This document shows positions 47,037 through 56,773 of a stretch of DNA of 64,000 nt, piece after piece (position 1 is the stretch's first letter; each line of letters opens with the position of its first letter). A model generated the notes under the pieces. The model was given only the letters and a program-made list of their open reading frames with translations. It had not been told where the DNA came from and searched no databases. The position numbers were made by a program, and so were the translations under genes. The stretch is taken from contig NZ_CP075184.1 in the NCBI RefSeq assembly GCF_020510705.1, positions 2,108,001 to 2,172,000 of the forward strand, read 5' to 3'. The stretch comes from Acidovorax radicis. Its GTDB lineage: Bacteria; Pseudomonadota; Gammaproteobacteria; Burkholderiales; Burkholderiaceae_C.

Positions 47037-47593
47037 ACGTGATCCAGCCATCCCTTCTGGCCGCCATCGTGCACCCCGACCATCTTGGCGGTGCCGATAG
47101 CTTGCTTGCCGACTTCTGCCGCAGCCTCCAGGCCCAGGGCTGGTGTGTGGGCGGTGTGGTGCAGGCCCATCGGGTGCGCCCTGGGGGCGGCAAATGGATG
47201 CTTTTGCAGGACCTGCGCACCGGAGAGGAGTTTTCCATCTCGCAAGACCTGGGCGCGCAGTCGCAATCGTGTTGCATCGACCCTGCCGGTGTGGCGCAAG
47301 CCAGCGGTACGCTGCGCCAGGCGCTGCGCGATCGGGTTGATCTGACCGTGGTCAACCGTTTTGGCGCGCTGGAGGCGGCGGGCGGTGGTTTTGCCGCCGA
47401 GCTGCTGGCGCTGATGGCGGACGAGTGCCCCCTGATGACCGTGGTAAGTGAGAAACATTTGCCCGCCTGGCGCCGCTTCACCGGCGGGTTGGGCGAAGAG
47501 TTGCCGCCCCGCGTTTCTGCGCTGCAAAGTTGGTTTTCCCTGGCCATCGACATGCAAAAGAACCAAACGGCGATGGAGTGGGAGGAGCGATGA
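47033..47593 (+). CDS. DUF2478 protein
   Basis: 186 aa: LGGADSLLADFCRSLQAQGW, LQDLRTGEEFSISQDLG, SCCIDPAGVA, VVNRFGALEAAGGGFAAELL. The family is a P-loop-like fold without a clear Walker A and is frequently encoded with molybdenum ABC transporters. Function unknown, cytoplasmic. ATGA overlaps with both neighbours. Confidence 0.82.
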   Translation: MNVIQPSLLAAIVHPDHLGGADSLLADFCRSLQAQGWCVGGVVQAHRVRPGGGKWMLLQDLRTGEEFSISQDLGAQSQSCCIDPAGVAQASGTLRQALRDRVDLTVVNRFGALEAAGGGFAAELLALMADECPLMTVVSEKHLPAWRRFTGGLGEELPPRVSALQSWFSLAIDMQKNQTAMEWEER

Positions 47594-48645
47594 AGCGACG
47601 CCTCCTTTTGCAATCGGGCCTGCCCTGGCTGGCCGCTGCCTGGTGGGGGGTACCCGCCTGGGCAGGCCCGACGGGCAGCACCATCGCGGCCCGCTTTGGC
47701 AAGCTGCCACCGCCCGAGCGCGTGCGCCGGGTGTTTGCAGCGGGTGCGCCTGCGGGCGTGCTGCTGGCCGCTCTGGCCCCTGAAAAACTGGTGGGCTGGC
47801 CGCTGCAGTTGAGCGACGCCGCCCGTGGCCTGCTCGGTGCGCCGCTGCGCGATCTTCCTTTTGTCGGACGCCTGGCCGGGCGGGGCAGCACAGTGCCCAT
47901 GGAAACCCTGGTGCAGTTGCAGCCCGATGTGATCCTCGACTCCGGCACGGCCGGCGCCACCTACATCTCGGCCGCGCAGCGCGTGACCGAGCAAACGGGC
48001 CTGCCCTGCGTGCTGGTGCACGGCCGCCTGGCCGACCACCCAGCGCAGCTGCGCGAAGTAGGGCAACTGCTGGGCGTGGCCGAACGCGGCCAACACCTGG
48101 CCGCCTATGCCGACACGGTGCTGGCGCTGGCGGCCCAGGTGCGTGCCACCGTGCCGCCGGGCGAGCGCCCGCGCGTGTACTTTGGCCGCAGCGCCGACGG
48201 GCTGGAGACCGGGCTGGAAGGCTCCATCAACCTCGAGGTGCTGGACTTTGCCGGGGGCCGCAACGTTGCCGCTGCCGCCGGCAAGGGCTCGCTCACCCGC
48301 GTCTCGATGGAGCAGATATTGGGCTGGGACTCGGAGGTCATCGTCACCCAAGACCCTGCCTTTGCGCGCCGTGCCTTGAGCGACCCGCTGTGGCAATCGC
48401 TCACCGCCGTGCGGAAGCGTCGCGTGCACTGCGCGCCCAGCATGCCGTTTGGCTGGCTCGATGGCCCGCCCGGTGTGAACCGGCTCATCGGAGTGCATTG
48501 GCTGGTGCAACTGCTGCACCCCGCACATCCGGCGGTGCGTGCGCTCGAACCTTTGCCCGTGGCTGTGCAGCGCTTTTACCGCCTGTTCTACGGCGCAGAT
48601 CTGTCGCCGAAAGCGGTGGCGGCCTTGCTGGAAGGTGCGGCGTGA
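47590..48645 (+). CDS. FecB/BtuF-type substrate-binding protein (MolA-like)
   Basis: 351 aa. Signal peptide 1-25 (AAAWWGVPAWAGP). Two-lobed type III binding protein: VETLVQLQPDVILDSG-like motif (PMETLVQLQPDVILDSG), LEVLDFAGGRNVA and EQILGWDSEVIVTQDP. With the FecCD permease and ATPase it forms a BtuFCD-type importer, the class used by Haemophilus MolABC for molybdate and tungstate. Metal specificity is inferred. Confidence 0.85.
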   Translation: MKRRLLLQSGLPWLAAAWWGVPAWAGPTGSTIAARFGKLPPPERVRRVFAAGAPAGVLLAALAPEKLVGWPLQLSDAARGLLGAPLRDLPFVGRLAGRGSTVPMETLVQLQPDVILDSGTAGATYISAAQRVTEQTGLPCVLVHGRLADHPAQLREVGQLLGVAERGQHLAAYADTVLALAAQVRATVPPGERPRVYFGRSADGLETGLEGSINLEVLDFAGGRNVAAAAGKGSLTRVSMEQILGWDSEVIVTQDPAFARRALSDPLWQSLTAVRKRRVHCAPSMPFGWLDGPPGVNRLIGVHWLVQLLHPAHPAVRALEPLPVAVQRFYRLFYGADLSPKAVAALLEGAA

Positions 48646-48702
48646 AATTGATAATAAATTGGCCTCTAGCGCTTATGTGTCAAGCGCGAACAGCTATCAA
48701 TT
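48646..48702. repeat. REP-like intergenic palindrome
   Basis: Outer arms AATTGATA / TATCAATT and inner arms AGCGCTT / AAGCGC, low-GC against its surroundings, in the 73-bp gap inside the operon. Resembles the dispersed intergenic repeats of Comamonadaceae. Confidence 0.6.
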
Positions 48703-48718
48703 CGGTAGTTTTAAGCCC

Positions 48719-49780
48719 ATGACTGCCTGCGTGAAAGAAGCCCGGCAGGCGAGCGCCGCGCTCTGCCCGCCCGCCCCGGCCATCTGGCTGCCCTGGGCCG
48801 TGGCGGGCGTGCTGCTGGCGGCCGTGGTGGTCGCCGCGTTTGCGCTCGGCAAGTTCCCCATGGCCCCGGCCGACCTGTTGCGCGCCGTGCTGGCGCGCAT
48901 CACGGGGACGGAATCGGGCCTCTCGCCCGCCCAGGAAACCGTGGTCTGGAATATCCGCCTGCCGCGCGTTGCCGCCGGGTTGTTGGTGGGCGCGGGGCTG
49001 GCGGCGGCGGGCGCGGCTTACCAGGGCATGTTTCGCAACCCGCTGGTCTCGCCCGACATCCTGGGCGTGTCGGCCGGTGCCGGGTTGGGCGCGGTGCTGG
49101 GCATCTACCTGGGCCTGCCGCTGGCGGTGGTGCAGGCGCTGGCCTTCGTGGGCGGATTGCTCGCAGTCGGCACGGTGGTGGGCGTGGCGGGGCTGGTGCG
49201 GCGGCACGACCCGGTGCTGGTGCTGGTGCTTGCAGGCATTGCCGTGGGCGCGCTATTGGGCGCCGGCATTTCGCTCATCAAGATATTGGCCGACCCGACC
49301 ACGCAACTGCCTTCCATCACCTTCTGGCTGCTGGGTGGCCTGAACGCCGTGACCACGGCCGACCTCGCGGTGACGGCGCCCGTCATGCTGGTGGGGCTGG
49401 TGCCCATGGCGCTCTTGCGCTGGCGCATGAACCTGCTGAGCCTGGCCGACGAAGAAGCGCAGGCGTTGGGCATCTCCGTCGTGCGCCTGCGTCTGCTGCT
49501 GGTGGCGGCTGCCACTTTGAGCACGGCGGCGGCGGTGTCGCTGACCGGCATCATCGGCTGGATTGGCCTGGTGGTTCCCCATGTGGCGCGGCTGTTGGTG
49601 GGGCCCAACTTTGCGCGTCTGCTGCCCGCGTCGCTGCTGCTGGGCGGCGGTTTTCTGGTGGCCACCGACACGCTGGCGCGCACCGTCGCCAGCATCGAGC
49701 TGCCATTGGGCATCCTCACGGCGCTGGTGGGTGCACCGTTCTTTTTGTTCTTGCTGGCGCGGCCGGGGCGGGGCGAATGA
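48719..49780 (+). CDS. FecCD-type permease (MolB-like)
   Basis: 353 aa, about ten membrane helices. LPRVAAGLLVGAGLAAAGAA, YQGMFRNPLVSPDILGVSAG, and GWIGLVVPHVARLLVGPNFA (the coupling-helix region) are classic FecCD/BtuC motifs. ATG 48719 gives the normal N-terminus. Overlaps the ATPase gene by 4 bp. Confidence 0.93.
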   Translation: MTACVKEARQASAALCPPAPAIWLPWAVAGVLLAAVVVAAFALGKFPMAPADLLRAVLARITGTESGLSPAQETVVWNIRLPRVAAGLLVGAGLAAAGAAYQGMFRNPLVSPDILGVSAGAGLGAVLGIYLGLPLAVVQALAFVGGLLAVGTVVGVAGLVRRHDPVLVLVLAGIAVGALLGAGISLIKILADPTTQLPSITFWLLGGLNAVTTADLAVTAPVMLVGLVPMALLRWRMNLLSLADEEAQALGISVVRLRLLLVAAATLSTAAAVSLTGIIGWIGLVVPHVARLLVGPNFARLLPASLLLGGGFLVATDTLARTVASIELPLGILTALVGAPFFLFLLARPGRGE

Positions 49781-50592
49781 GCGCCGTGCCGCAAGCCAAT
49801 TCCGCCACGTTGCCCGTGCTGGAAGCCTGCGCATTGGCCATCGGCCACGGCCAGCGCCGCGTGGGCACCGACCTGAACTTTGCCATGGTCCCTGGGGAGG
49901 TGCTGTGTTTGTTGGGGCCCAACGGCAGCGGCAAGACCACCTTGTTCCGCACGTTGCTCGGCCTGCTGGCGCCGCTGGCGGGGGAGGTGCGTGTGTTGGG
50001 CGAGCCCGTGGCCGCGTGGCCCCGCAGTGCCTTTGCGCGCCATGTGGGTTATGTGCCGCAGGCGCACGCCGGCATCTTTCCGTACACGGTCGAAGACGTG
50101 GTGCTGATGGGCCGCGCCGCCCGCATTGGCCGTTTTGCAGCGCCTGCGCAGCAAGACCGCGACCATGCCCTGCATTGCCTGCACACCCTCGGCATCGCCC
50201 ACCTGCGCCAGCGCATCTACACCGCCATCAGCGGCGGCGAGCGCCAACTGGTGCTGATTGCCCGCGCGCTGGCGCAAGAGCCCGTGCTGCTGGTGATGGA
50301 CGAGCCCACCGCCAGCCTCGACTTTGGCAACCAGATCCGCGTGCTCGAACACATCGCCCAGCTGCGCCAGCAAGGCATGGCTGTGCTGCTCTCCACCCAC
50401 CAGCCCGAACACGCGCTGCGCATTGCTGATCGCATTGCCTTGCTCGGCGGTGGCCGCCTGGTGGCCGTCGGCACACCTGCCAGCACCGCGACACCCGAAC
50501 GCCTGGCCGCCTTGTACGGCGTGAGCGAACGCGCTGTGGCCGCGAGCTTGGTCGCCAGCCTGAACACCTCCCCACCATCACCATCCTTATGA
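49777..50592 (+). CDS. FecE/BtuD-type ATPase (MolC-like)
   Basis: 271 aa. Walker A GPNGSGKTT (about 47-55), Q-loop YVPQAHAG, signature ISGGERQ, Walker B LLVMDEPTASLD, H-loop STHQPEH. Drives the permease encoded just upstream. No C-terminal TOBE domain, unlike ModC. Confidence 0.94.
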   Translation: MSAVPQANSATLPVLEACALAIGHGQRRVGTDLNFAMVPGEVLCLLGPNGSGKTTLFRTLLGLLAPLAGEVRVLGEPVAAWPRSAFARHVGYVPQAHAGIFPYTVEDVVLMGRAARIGRFAAPAQQDRDHALHCLHTLGIAHLRQRIYTAISGGERQLVLIARALAQEPVLLVMDEPTASLDFGNQIRVLEHIAQLRQQGMAVLLSTHQPEHALRIADRIALLGGGRLVAVGTPASTATPERLAALYGVSERAVAASLVASLNTSPPSPSL

Positions 50593-50599
50593 GCCCTGT

Positions 50600-51385
50600 A
50601 TGACCATCGAAGCTATCGACTTTGGCCGTCTCTACCGCGACCACCTGGCCACCACCCAGCGTACCCGAAAAGATGCAAGCGCTTGGGATCGCCGCGCCGC
50701 AGACATGGCAAGCAAGGCGCTGCGCAGCAGCTATGCTGACGAATTCATCGGGCGTATGGATCTGACCGGCGCGCATTCTCTGCTCGACGTGGGTTGCGGC
50801 CCTGGCACGATTGGTTTGGCGGTAGCCGGGCAGTTGCAGCGCGTGGTCGGTCTGGACTACAGCTGCGCCATGCTGGAAGCTATGCGTGCCAAAGCCGCAG
50901 AGATGAGGTTGAGCAATGTCGAAACCTTGCACCGCGCTTGGGAAGAATGCTGGAGCGACGTGCCGCAGTGCGACATCGTGGTCGCTTCACGCTCGACCAC
51001 GGTGGATGACATTTCCACTGCGCTAGAGCGTCTGCACGCCAAGGCGCGCCTGCGCGTTTACCTCACGCACCTGGTCGGTGGCCATTTCACCGACCCGGCC
51101 ATCCAGGCCGTCATCGGCCGCCAGGTGCCCAGCGTGCCCGACTACATCTACCTGCTGAACATCCTGCACCGCATGGGTGTCCACCCTCGGCTGGACTACA
51201 TCGCGCACGAAAACCGACTCGCTGATGCGGTGGATTTTGATGACTTCGCGCGCCGGGTGGCTTGGTCGATGGGGGAGCTCGATGCTTACGAAATCTGTCG
51301 CCTGCATGCCTGGTATGAGCGCGCCACACCCAATGAACGCATGGGAAGCCCCATGCGTTGGGCGTTCATTTCGTGGGAGAAATAA
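50600..51385 (+). CDS. class I SAM-dependent methyltransferase
   Basis: 261 aa. SAM motif I LLDVGCGPGTIGLAV at about 68-82, then VVGLDYSCAMLEAMRAKA, motif II near CDIVVASRSTTVDD. N-terminal cap helix region. Such methyltransferases recur beside BtuCD-type molybdenum importers; the substrate is not known, perhaps a metal ligand. 7 bp after the ATPase gene. Confidence 0.88.
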   Translation: MTIEAIDFGRLYRDHLATTQRTRKDASAWDRRAADMASKALRSSYADEFIGRMDLTGAHSLLDVGCGPGTIGLAVAGQLQRVVGLDYSCAMLEAMRAKAAEMRLSNVETLHRAWEECWSDVPQCDIVVASRSTTVDDISTALERLHAKARLRVYLTHLVGGHFTDPAIQAVIGRQVPSVPDYIYLLNILHRMGVHPRLDYIAHENRLADAVDFDDFARRVAWSMGELDAYEICRLHAWYERATPNERMGSPMRWAFISWEK

Positions 51386-51400
51386 GCATTCGCACGTACG

Positions 51401-51426
51401 GCCAATCCGAGGGCATCGGATTTGGC
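51401..51426 (+). terminator. hairpin between the two halves of the cluster
   Basis: GCCAATCCGA / TCGGATTTGGC with a GGGCA loop and one bulge, 15 bp after the methyltransferase stop. No T run; may attenuate or stabilise rather than end transcription. 51386-51574 holds no gene. Confidence 0.4.
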
Positions 51427-51574
51427 TCTCTACATCCTTTCGCCCGCTGGCCAGCGGCGTCTGGCGGAACTTGGGTTTACGCCGGTAGCGCTGGCAGGGG
51501 TTGAGAACGCGGCCGCTCCATCGAGGCCTCAGTAGCCGAATTCCAGAAATTTTCATTCTCAGAGGACATTGCTC

Positions 51575-53839
51575 ATGCGTACCCCGATAGCTACTGCCAT
51601 CGCCCTATTGATCTGTGGGGCGCCGACCCTTTCCATGGCAGCGGATCCGGGCAAAGCCGATAGGTCTGATGCCTTGCTCGAAGAAGTCACGGTGAGCGGT
51701 GAGGCACCCGCACCCATGGTGCTGCCGCCCGATAGCCGTGCCAATACCGCCACCACGATTGGCCGCGAGGGCATTCGGACATTGGGTGGCCCCGCACAAA
51801 GTAATCCTTGGAAGGCCCTGCAAATGGCTCCTTCGGTCAATCTGCAAAGTGCAGACTCCAATGGCCTGGGCAACAAGTTGAGCATGCGCGTGCGCGGAAA
51901 GAGTGCTTCGCATATAGGTCGCACTGTCAACGGCCTGCCCATCGCCGGGGAGCCGGGATTTGCCAGTGGCAAAGGTGGCGGCGACTTGTTCGACATGGAG
52001 AACATGAATGACATCACTCTTTTTCGGGGTGCTGTACCGGCGGGTAGTGGCCTTGGTTTTTCCAATTCGTCAGTGGTAGACATGACGCTGCGCGGGCCGG
52101 AGAAGGCGTTTGGTGTTGAGGCCTCCCAGTCTTTTGGATCAGACAAGTTCCGCCGCACTTTTGTACGGGTTGATTCAGGGCAGCTGTCTGCTCCTCTGCG
52201 TTTCTTTGTATCTGCTTCGGACATGGGAAGCGACAAATGGCGCGGCCCCGGCGATCAGAGCCGTACCAACGTTGAATTTGGAGTGCAAACGGACGTCAAC
52301 GAACGCCTGGCCATCGAATTGACCGGCGTTCACCACAAGGTGGGCTGGAACGACTACCGAGCATTGAGCTACGCACAAGTGCAGGCCCCTTCCTCTTACA
52401 GGAACGTGGAGTTCAATGGAGCGCTGACAGGAAAACCTGCCACCGATGCGCTTTACTACGGCTTCAATCGCCAGGACTTCACCAACAACGCATTGCTCGG
52501 CAAAACCACCTTGCGCACGGGTGAGGATGCCAGCCTTGTGTTCAAGCCCTATTACTGGAAAGAGACTGGTTACTCGCTCTCGGGCAGCGCCAACACCCTG
52601 GGTGCTCCAGGCGTGACGTGGTGGGAGATCGTTCACGATACCTATGGGTTTGATTTGCGCCATGAATCCAAGCATGGCTGGGGTAACTTGACCGTAGGCT
52701 ATTGGTACCAAAGCAGCTCGGCACCACCACCACCCACTTCCCAGCGCTTGTATCGCATCCAGCCCGATGGCAGTCTGCGCTTTGAGCAGTGGAGCACCTT
52801 GGCGAAAACCACGCGCCATATCTACAACAACCCCTATATCTCGGCGACGACACATCTTGGCAAGGCGGAGTTGACGGCGGGATTGCGGTACATGATTTAC
52901 CGCGATCCATCGTTCGCGTACTACCTTGGAAAAACCGCGCCCGATGTGTCTTATGGGTCAGTTTTCGACCACAAGCCGCAGCCTGATGCAGGCATGTATT
53001 CGACCGGCCGCACGTTCCAGGAAGCACTTCCAAACCTTGGTTTTACCTATCCACTGGCCGATACAGCACTTTTACGGGGAAGCTATGGCCGCACCTACGG
53101 CCGCCAGAACTGGGGCTCAGTGGCCAGCGCTTTCACTTCTAACCGCGCTGCCTTTGATGCCGCAGGTATCCGTTTCAATGACCTCTGGTACAAGTTGCAA
53201 CCAGAAATATCGGACAACTTCGATCTGGGAGCACGCTTTGATGTAGGGAGCGCCTATATCGCACCGACGTTCTTCCATACCCGCTACAAAAACAAACAGC
53301 TGAGTCTGTTTGATCCTGCCGTGGGCGTCGCCTACCACCAAAGCGTAACGCGGGCCCACGCCAACGGTCTGGAGCTGGAGGTGGGGGCTGCACCACTCAG
53401 AAACCTGGATGTGTACTTCTCGTACGCCTACAACCAGGCGGTTTATGACGACGACGCCCTCACGGGCAGCAACAAAGTAGTCAACGTCAAGGGCATGCAG
53501 ATGCAGGACGCGCCCAAGCACATGGCCAAGGTGGGTGCCGTATGGCGGATAGGACCTTGGTCGATCGCACCCTCTGTTCGGTTCACGGGCAAGCGCTTTG
53601 GCGATACCGAGGAAAAACAGGTGGTCTCCGGATACACCGTGGCCGATCTGGGCATTGATTATCAGGCCCGGAACCTTTTGGGGTTCAATCGCCTGGACAT
53701 TGGCCTGAGCATCTCTAACCTCTTTGACCGGCGCTACATCGGCCTCATAAATACGTCGGATTACGCCGTAGGTGGCCTCCCTACCTACTTGCCGGGCACT
53801 CCGCGTGCGGTGGTGCTCACGGTAAGCGGGAAGTTTTGA
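51575..53839 (+). CDS. second TonB-dependent receptor
   Basis: 754 aa from ATG 51575 (AGAGGA upstream). Signal peptide 1-22, TonB box LEEVTVSG, plug with LSMRVRGKSASHIGRTVNGL and GSGLGFSNSSVVDMTLRG, barrel ending LTVSGKF with terminal Phe. The plug lacks the usual YGxxAxGGxIN form and belongs to a different receptor subfamily from the first one. It heads a second receptor-permease-ATPase-binding-protein set. Confidence 0.9.
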   Translation: MRTPIATAIALLICGAPTLSMAADPGKADRSDALLEEVTVSGEAPAPMVLPPDSRANTATTIGREGIRTLGGPAQSNPWKALQMAPSVNLQSADSNGLGNKLSMRVRGKSASHIGRTVNGLPIAGEPGFASGKGGGDLFDMENMNDITLFRGAVPAGSGLGFSNSSVVDMTLRGPEKAFGVEASQSFGSDKFRRTFVRVDSGQLSAPLRFFVSASDMGSDKWRGPGDQSRTNVEFGVQTDVNERLAIELTGVHHKVGWNDYRALSYAQVQAPSSYRNVEFNGALTGKPATDALYYGFNRQDFTNNALLGKTTLRTGEDASLVFKPYYWKETGYSLSGSANTLGAPGVTWWEIVHDTYGFDLRHESKHGWGNLTVGYWYQSSSAPPPPTSQRLYRIQPDGSLRFEQWSTLAKTTRHIYNNPYISATTHLGKAELTAGLRYMIYRDPSFAYYLGKTAPDVSYGSVFDHKPQPDAGMYSTGRTFQEALPNLGFTYPLADTALLRGSYGRTYGRQNWGSVASAFTSNRAAFDAAGIRFNDLWYKLQPEISDNFDLGARFDVGSAYIAPTFFHTRYKNKQLSLFDPAVGVAYHQSVTRAHANGLELEVGAAPLRNLDVYFSYAYNQAVYDDDALTGSNKVVNVKGMQMQDAPKHMAKVGAVWRIGPWSIAPSVRFTGKRFGDTEEKQVVSGYTVADLGIDYQARNLLGFNRLDIGLSISNLFDRRYIGLINTSDYAVGGLPTYLPGTPRAVVLTVSGKF

Positions 53840-53853
53840 GTCGCGGAGAGCAC

Positions 53854-54945
53854 ATGGATCATTCCAACGCCTTGGATGCCAGGCTGCGTCTTGACGCGAT
53901 GCCCGTGCCGCATATCGGTCGCCCGTCTTTCGTGTCAGTCCGCCAGCGACTGGCGCCGCTGGTATTACTGGGGCTATGTGTTTTGGCCCTTGCTGTCTTT
54001 TCGATGGGCTTGGGTCACTACCCGCTGTCATCCCGAACGGTGTTGAAGGTGTTATGGGCAGCGCTGTCAGGCACTGACTCTGGGCAACCGCTGATGGTGG
54101 ACAACGTCGTTTTATCCGTCCGTTTGCCGCGCGTTCTTGCCGCGATGCTGGTCGGCGCGAGCCTGGCTGCGGCCGGTGCCGCCTACCAGACGCTGTTTCG
54201 CAACCCCTTGGCGTCACCCGCCATCCTGGGCGTCTCTGCAGGTGCCGGGTTTGGAGCCGCGTTGGCCATGCTGTTGCATGCGGGCGCGTTGATGGTGCAG
54301 GGCTCGGCATTCGCGGGCGGTGTGTTGGCGGTGGGCGCGGCCATGTTCATTGCGGGTCGCTTGGGTCAAGGCTCCGCGCTGGTGCTGGTATTGGCGGGGA
54401 TGGTGGTCTCGGCCCTGTTCATGGCATTTACTTCGGCGCTCAAATACGTGGCCGATCCCCTGGATACTTTGCCTGCCATCGTGTTCTGGTTGATGGGTAG
54501 CCTCGGGCGGGTTACTACGACGGATCTCGCGTGGGCTGCGCCGTTTGCGCTGGCCGGCATGGCTTCGCTGTTCTTGCTGCGCTGGCCGACCCAGGTGCTG
54601 GAGGCTGGGGATGACGAGGCCCGCACCATGGGTATACCGGTACGCGCCCTGCGCGCGTTGCTGATTCTGGCGGCCACGTTGATGACGGCTGCGGCGGTCA
54701 GCATCTCCGGCACGGTGGGTTGGGTAGGTTTGCTGGTGCCGCACCTGGCGCGCTTGTTGGTCGGCCCCGCCTACGCCGTTTTATTGCCGACTTCGGCGTT
54801 GATGGGGGCAGGCTACCTGTTGCTAGTGGACGACCTGTGCCGCAGTGCGTTTGCATCCGAGCTGCCTCTGGGCATTGTCACGGCGGTGCTGGGTGCGCCG
54901 GTCTTCGTTGCCGTCTTGATGCGGGCGAGGCGCCAATGGTCTTGA
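53854..54945 (+). CDS. second FecCD-type permease
   Basis: 363 aa from ATG 53854 (GGAGAG). VRLPRVLAAMLVGASLAAAG, YQTLFRNPLASPAILGVSAG, GWVGLLVPHLARLLVGPAYA. Clearly paralogous to the permease at 48719 but diverged, so an old duplication or independent acquisition. Overlaps the ATPase gene by 10 bp. Confidence 0.92.
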   Translation: MDHSNALDARLRLDAMPVPHIGRPSFVSVRQRLAPLVLLGLCVLALAVFSMGLGHYPLSSRTVLKVLWAALSGTDSGQPLMVDNVVLSVRLPRVLAAMLVGASLAAAGAAYQTLFRNPLASPAILGVSAGAGFGAALAMLLHAGALMVQGSAFAGGVLAVGAAMFIAGRLGQGSALVLVLAGMVVSALFMAFTSALKYVADPLDTLPAIVFWLMGSLGRVTTTDLAWAAPFALAGMASLFLLRWPTQVLEAGDDEARTMGIPVRALRALLILAATLMTAAAVSISGTVGWVGLLVPHLARLLVGPAYAVLLPTSALMGAGYLLLVDDLCRSAFASELPLGIVTAVLGAPVFVAVLMRARRQWS

Positions 54946-55700
54946 CCGTCAAAGACTTGGCATACCGCCGTGCACCGGGGCTACCGCCCGTGCTCGATGG
55001 GATCGATCTGCAACTGAACGCAGGGCAAATCCTGTGCCTGCTCGGCCCCAATGGCACCGGCAAGACGACGTTGCTGCGTTGCTTGATTGGAGCGCTGAAA
55101 ACAGAACGTGGAGAGGTGCGCATCGACGGCCAGGCCTATACCGCCACACGCGAGATGGCCCGCAAGATGGCATATGTGCCGCAAGCCGCAGGCGACAGTG
55201 GTCTGTCGCTGCTTGACACCGTCTTGATGGGGCGCACCCCCCATTTGCCACCCCTGGCCTTGCCGGGTCGGCACGACACACACATTGCCCACGCTGCGCT
55301 GGCGCGTGTAGGTATCCCTCACTTGGCAACCCGTCCATTCAACCGGGTCAGCGGTGGTGAGCGTCAATTGGCACTGATCGCCCGGGCACTGGCCCAACAG
55401 CCGCAGCTTTTCATCATGGATGAACCGACAGCCAGCCTGGACCTGGGTAACCAGGCGCGGGTGTTGCGCACCATCCGTGACTTGGCCGCCGATGGCATGA
55501 CGGTGCTGATGACCACGCACCAGCCAGAACATGCGCTGCTGCTCAATGCCCAAGTGGTGGCGATTTCTGCTGGGCGGCTGGCGGCCACCGGGCCCGCGCA
55601 AGAGGTGCTGCAGGCACACACCCTGGCCGCGTTGTACGGCACGGCGGTGGATGTACTGCAACAAGATGCGCAGGCCGTGGCCTGCGTCTTGCGACTTTGA
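54936..55700 (+). CDS. second FecE-type ATPase
   Basis: 254 aa. GPNGTGKTT, YVPQAAGDSG, VSGGERQ, LFIMDEPTASLDLG and TTHQPEH are all intact. The frame is open upstream to 54720 inside the permease gene; ATG 54936 is used. Confidence 0.93.
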   Translation: MVLTVKDLAYRRAPGLPPVLDGIDLQLNAGQILCLLGPNGTGKTTLLRCLIGALKTERGEVRIDGQAYTATREMARKMAYVPQAAGDSGLSLLDTVLMGRTPHLPPLALPGRHDTHIAHAALARVGIPHLATRPFNRVSGGERQLALIARALAQQPQLFIMDEPTASLDLGNQARVLRTIRDLAADGMTVLMTTHQPEHALLLNAQVVAISAGRLAATGPAQEVLQAHTLAALYGTAVDVLQQDAQAVACVLRL

Positions 55701-55718
55701 TGGTTCAGGAGGCTTTTG

Positions 55719-56744
55719 ATGATTGCCCGACTTCTTCTCATGTGCTTCTTGTGGTGCGCACCCTGGGTGCACGCCGCGCCTGTGCGCACGCTGCAGGACA
55801 TGGCGGGCCGTACCGCCACCGTACCGGTGCAGATCGAACATGTCGCGACTGTGGGTTCTGTCCCTGTGCTCAACAGCCTGGTGTTTGCGGTGGGCGAGGG
55901 CCGGCGCATCGTCAATGGATTGCCCGTATTCGCGCAAAAGCCTCGGTGGGGCTATCAAGCGGTTTTTGCGCCCCATACGGTACTGCTGCCATCCATGCAA
56001 AGCCCTGACTATGCGCCAAACCTGGAAGCACTGATGCAGGCAGCGCCCGATGTGGTGTTGACGATGGACCGCGCCACAGCGGAGACTCTCAACCGCACAG
56101 GCCTGTCGGCCTTGTACCTCGCATGGCGAAAGCCTGAGGACGTCAAAGCCGTAGTGCGCTTGCTGGGGCAATTGTTCAACAAGCCTGAGGCAGCTGCGCG
56201 CTATGCAGCGCGCTTTGACGAAATCTTGGGCCGGGTCGATGCGGTATTGCAGAGAGAGGCGCCCAAACGGCCGCGCGTGCTGTATTTCAGTCCCGCTACG
56301 TTGCGCCAACCCCACCTGATCGCCGAATGGTGGATTCGCGCTGCCGGTGGCGACAGCGTGACAGATGACGGCCGCCAAATGGAAACACGCAGTTTCACGC
56401 TGGAGCAATTGCTGGCTTGGGATCCAGATTTCTTGATTGTTTCTGGCCATGAAGAGGCTGCAGCCGTTTTGCAAGAACCACGTTTTGCAGGTCTCAAGGC
56501 TGTGCATTCGGGCAGCGTGCTGGTGGCCCCTTGCGGTGCACATACCTGGAGCAATCGAACTTCTGAACAGCCGCTCACCGTGTTATGGGCGGCCACTCGG
56601 TTTCACCCGCGCATTTTTGCCCACGTTTCCATCCAGCAGGAGACGCAGCGCTTTTATAGCGACCTTTTCGGTATCGACCTGTCTGCGGCCCAGGTCGACG
56701 AAATCCTGGCAGGTGGGCCACGTGGTCTGCCGGTCACCCGCTGA
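55719..56744 (+). CDS. second FecB-type substrate-binding protein
   Basis: 341 aa from ATG 55719 behind CAGGAGG. Signal peptide 1-20 (WCAPWVHAAP). LQDMAGRTATVPVQIEHVAT is the standard entry of type III metal/metallophore-binding proteins; then LEALMQAAPDVVLTM, SFTLEQLLAWDPDFLIVSGH and PCGAHTWSNRTSEQP. That last motif resembles the anion/metal-binding region of MolA-type proteins, but this is an impression. Confidence 0.87.
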   Translation: MIARLLLMCFLWCAPWVHAAPVRTLQDMAGRTATVPVQIEHVATVGSVPVLNSLVFAVGEGRRIVNGLPVFAQKPRWGYQAVFAPHTVLLPSMQSPDYAPNLEALMQAAPDVVLTMDRATAETLNRTGLSALYLAWRKPEDVKAVVRLLGQLFNKPEAAARYAARFDEILGRVDAVLQREAPKRPRVLYFSPATLRQPHLIAEWWIRAAGGDSVTDDGRQMETRSFTLEQLLAWDPDFLIVSGHEEAAAVLQEPRFAGLKAVHSGSVLVAPCGAHTWSNRTSEQPLTVLWAATRFHPRIFAHVSIQQETQRFYSDLFGIDLSAAQVDEILAGGPRGLPVTR

Positions 56745-56773
56745 CCGCATTCACATGAAATCGGAGTTTGAAA

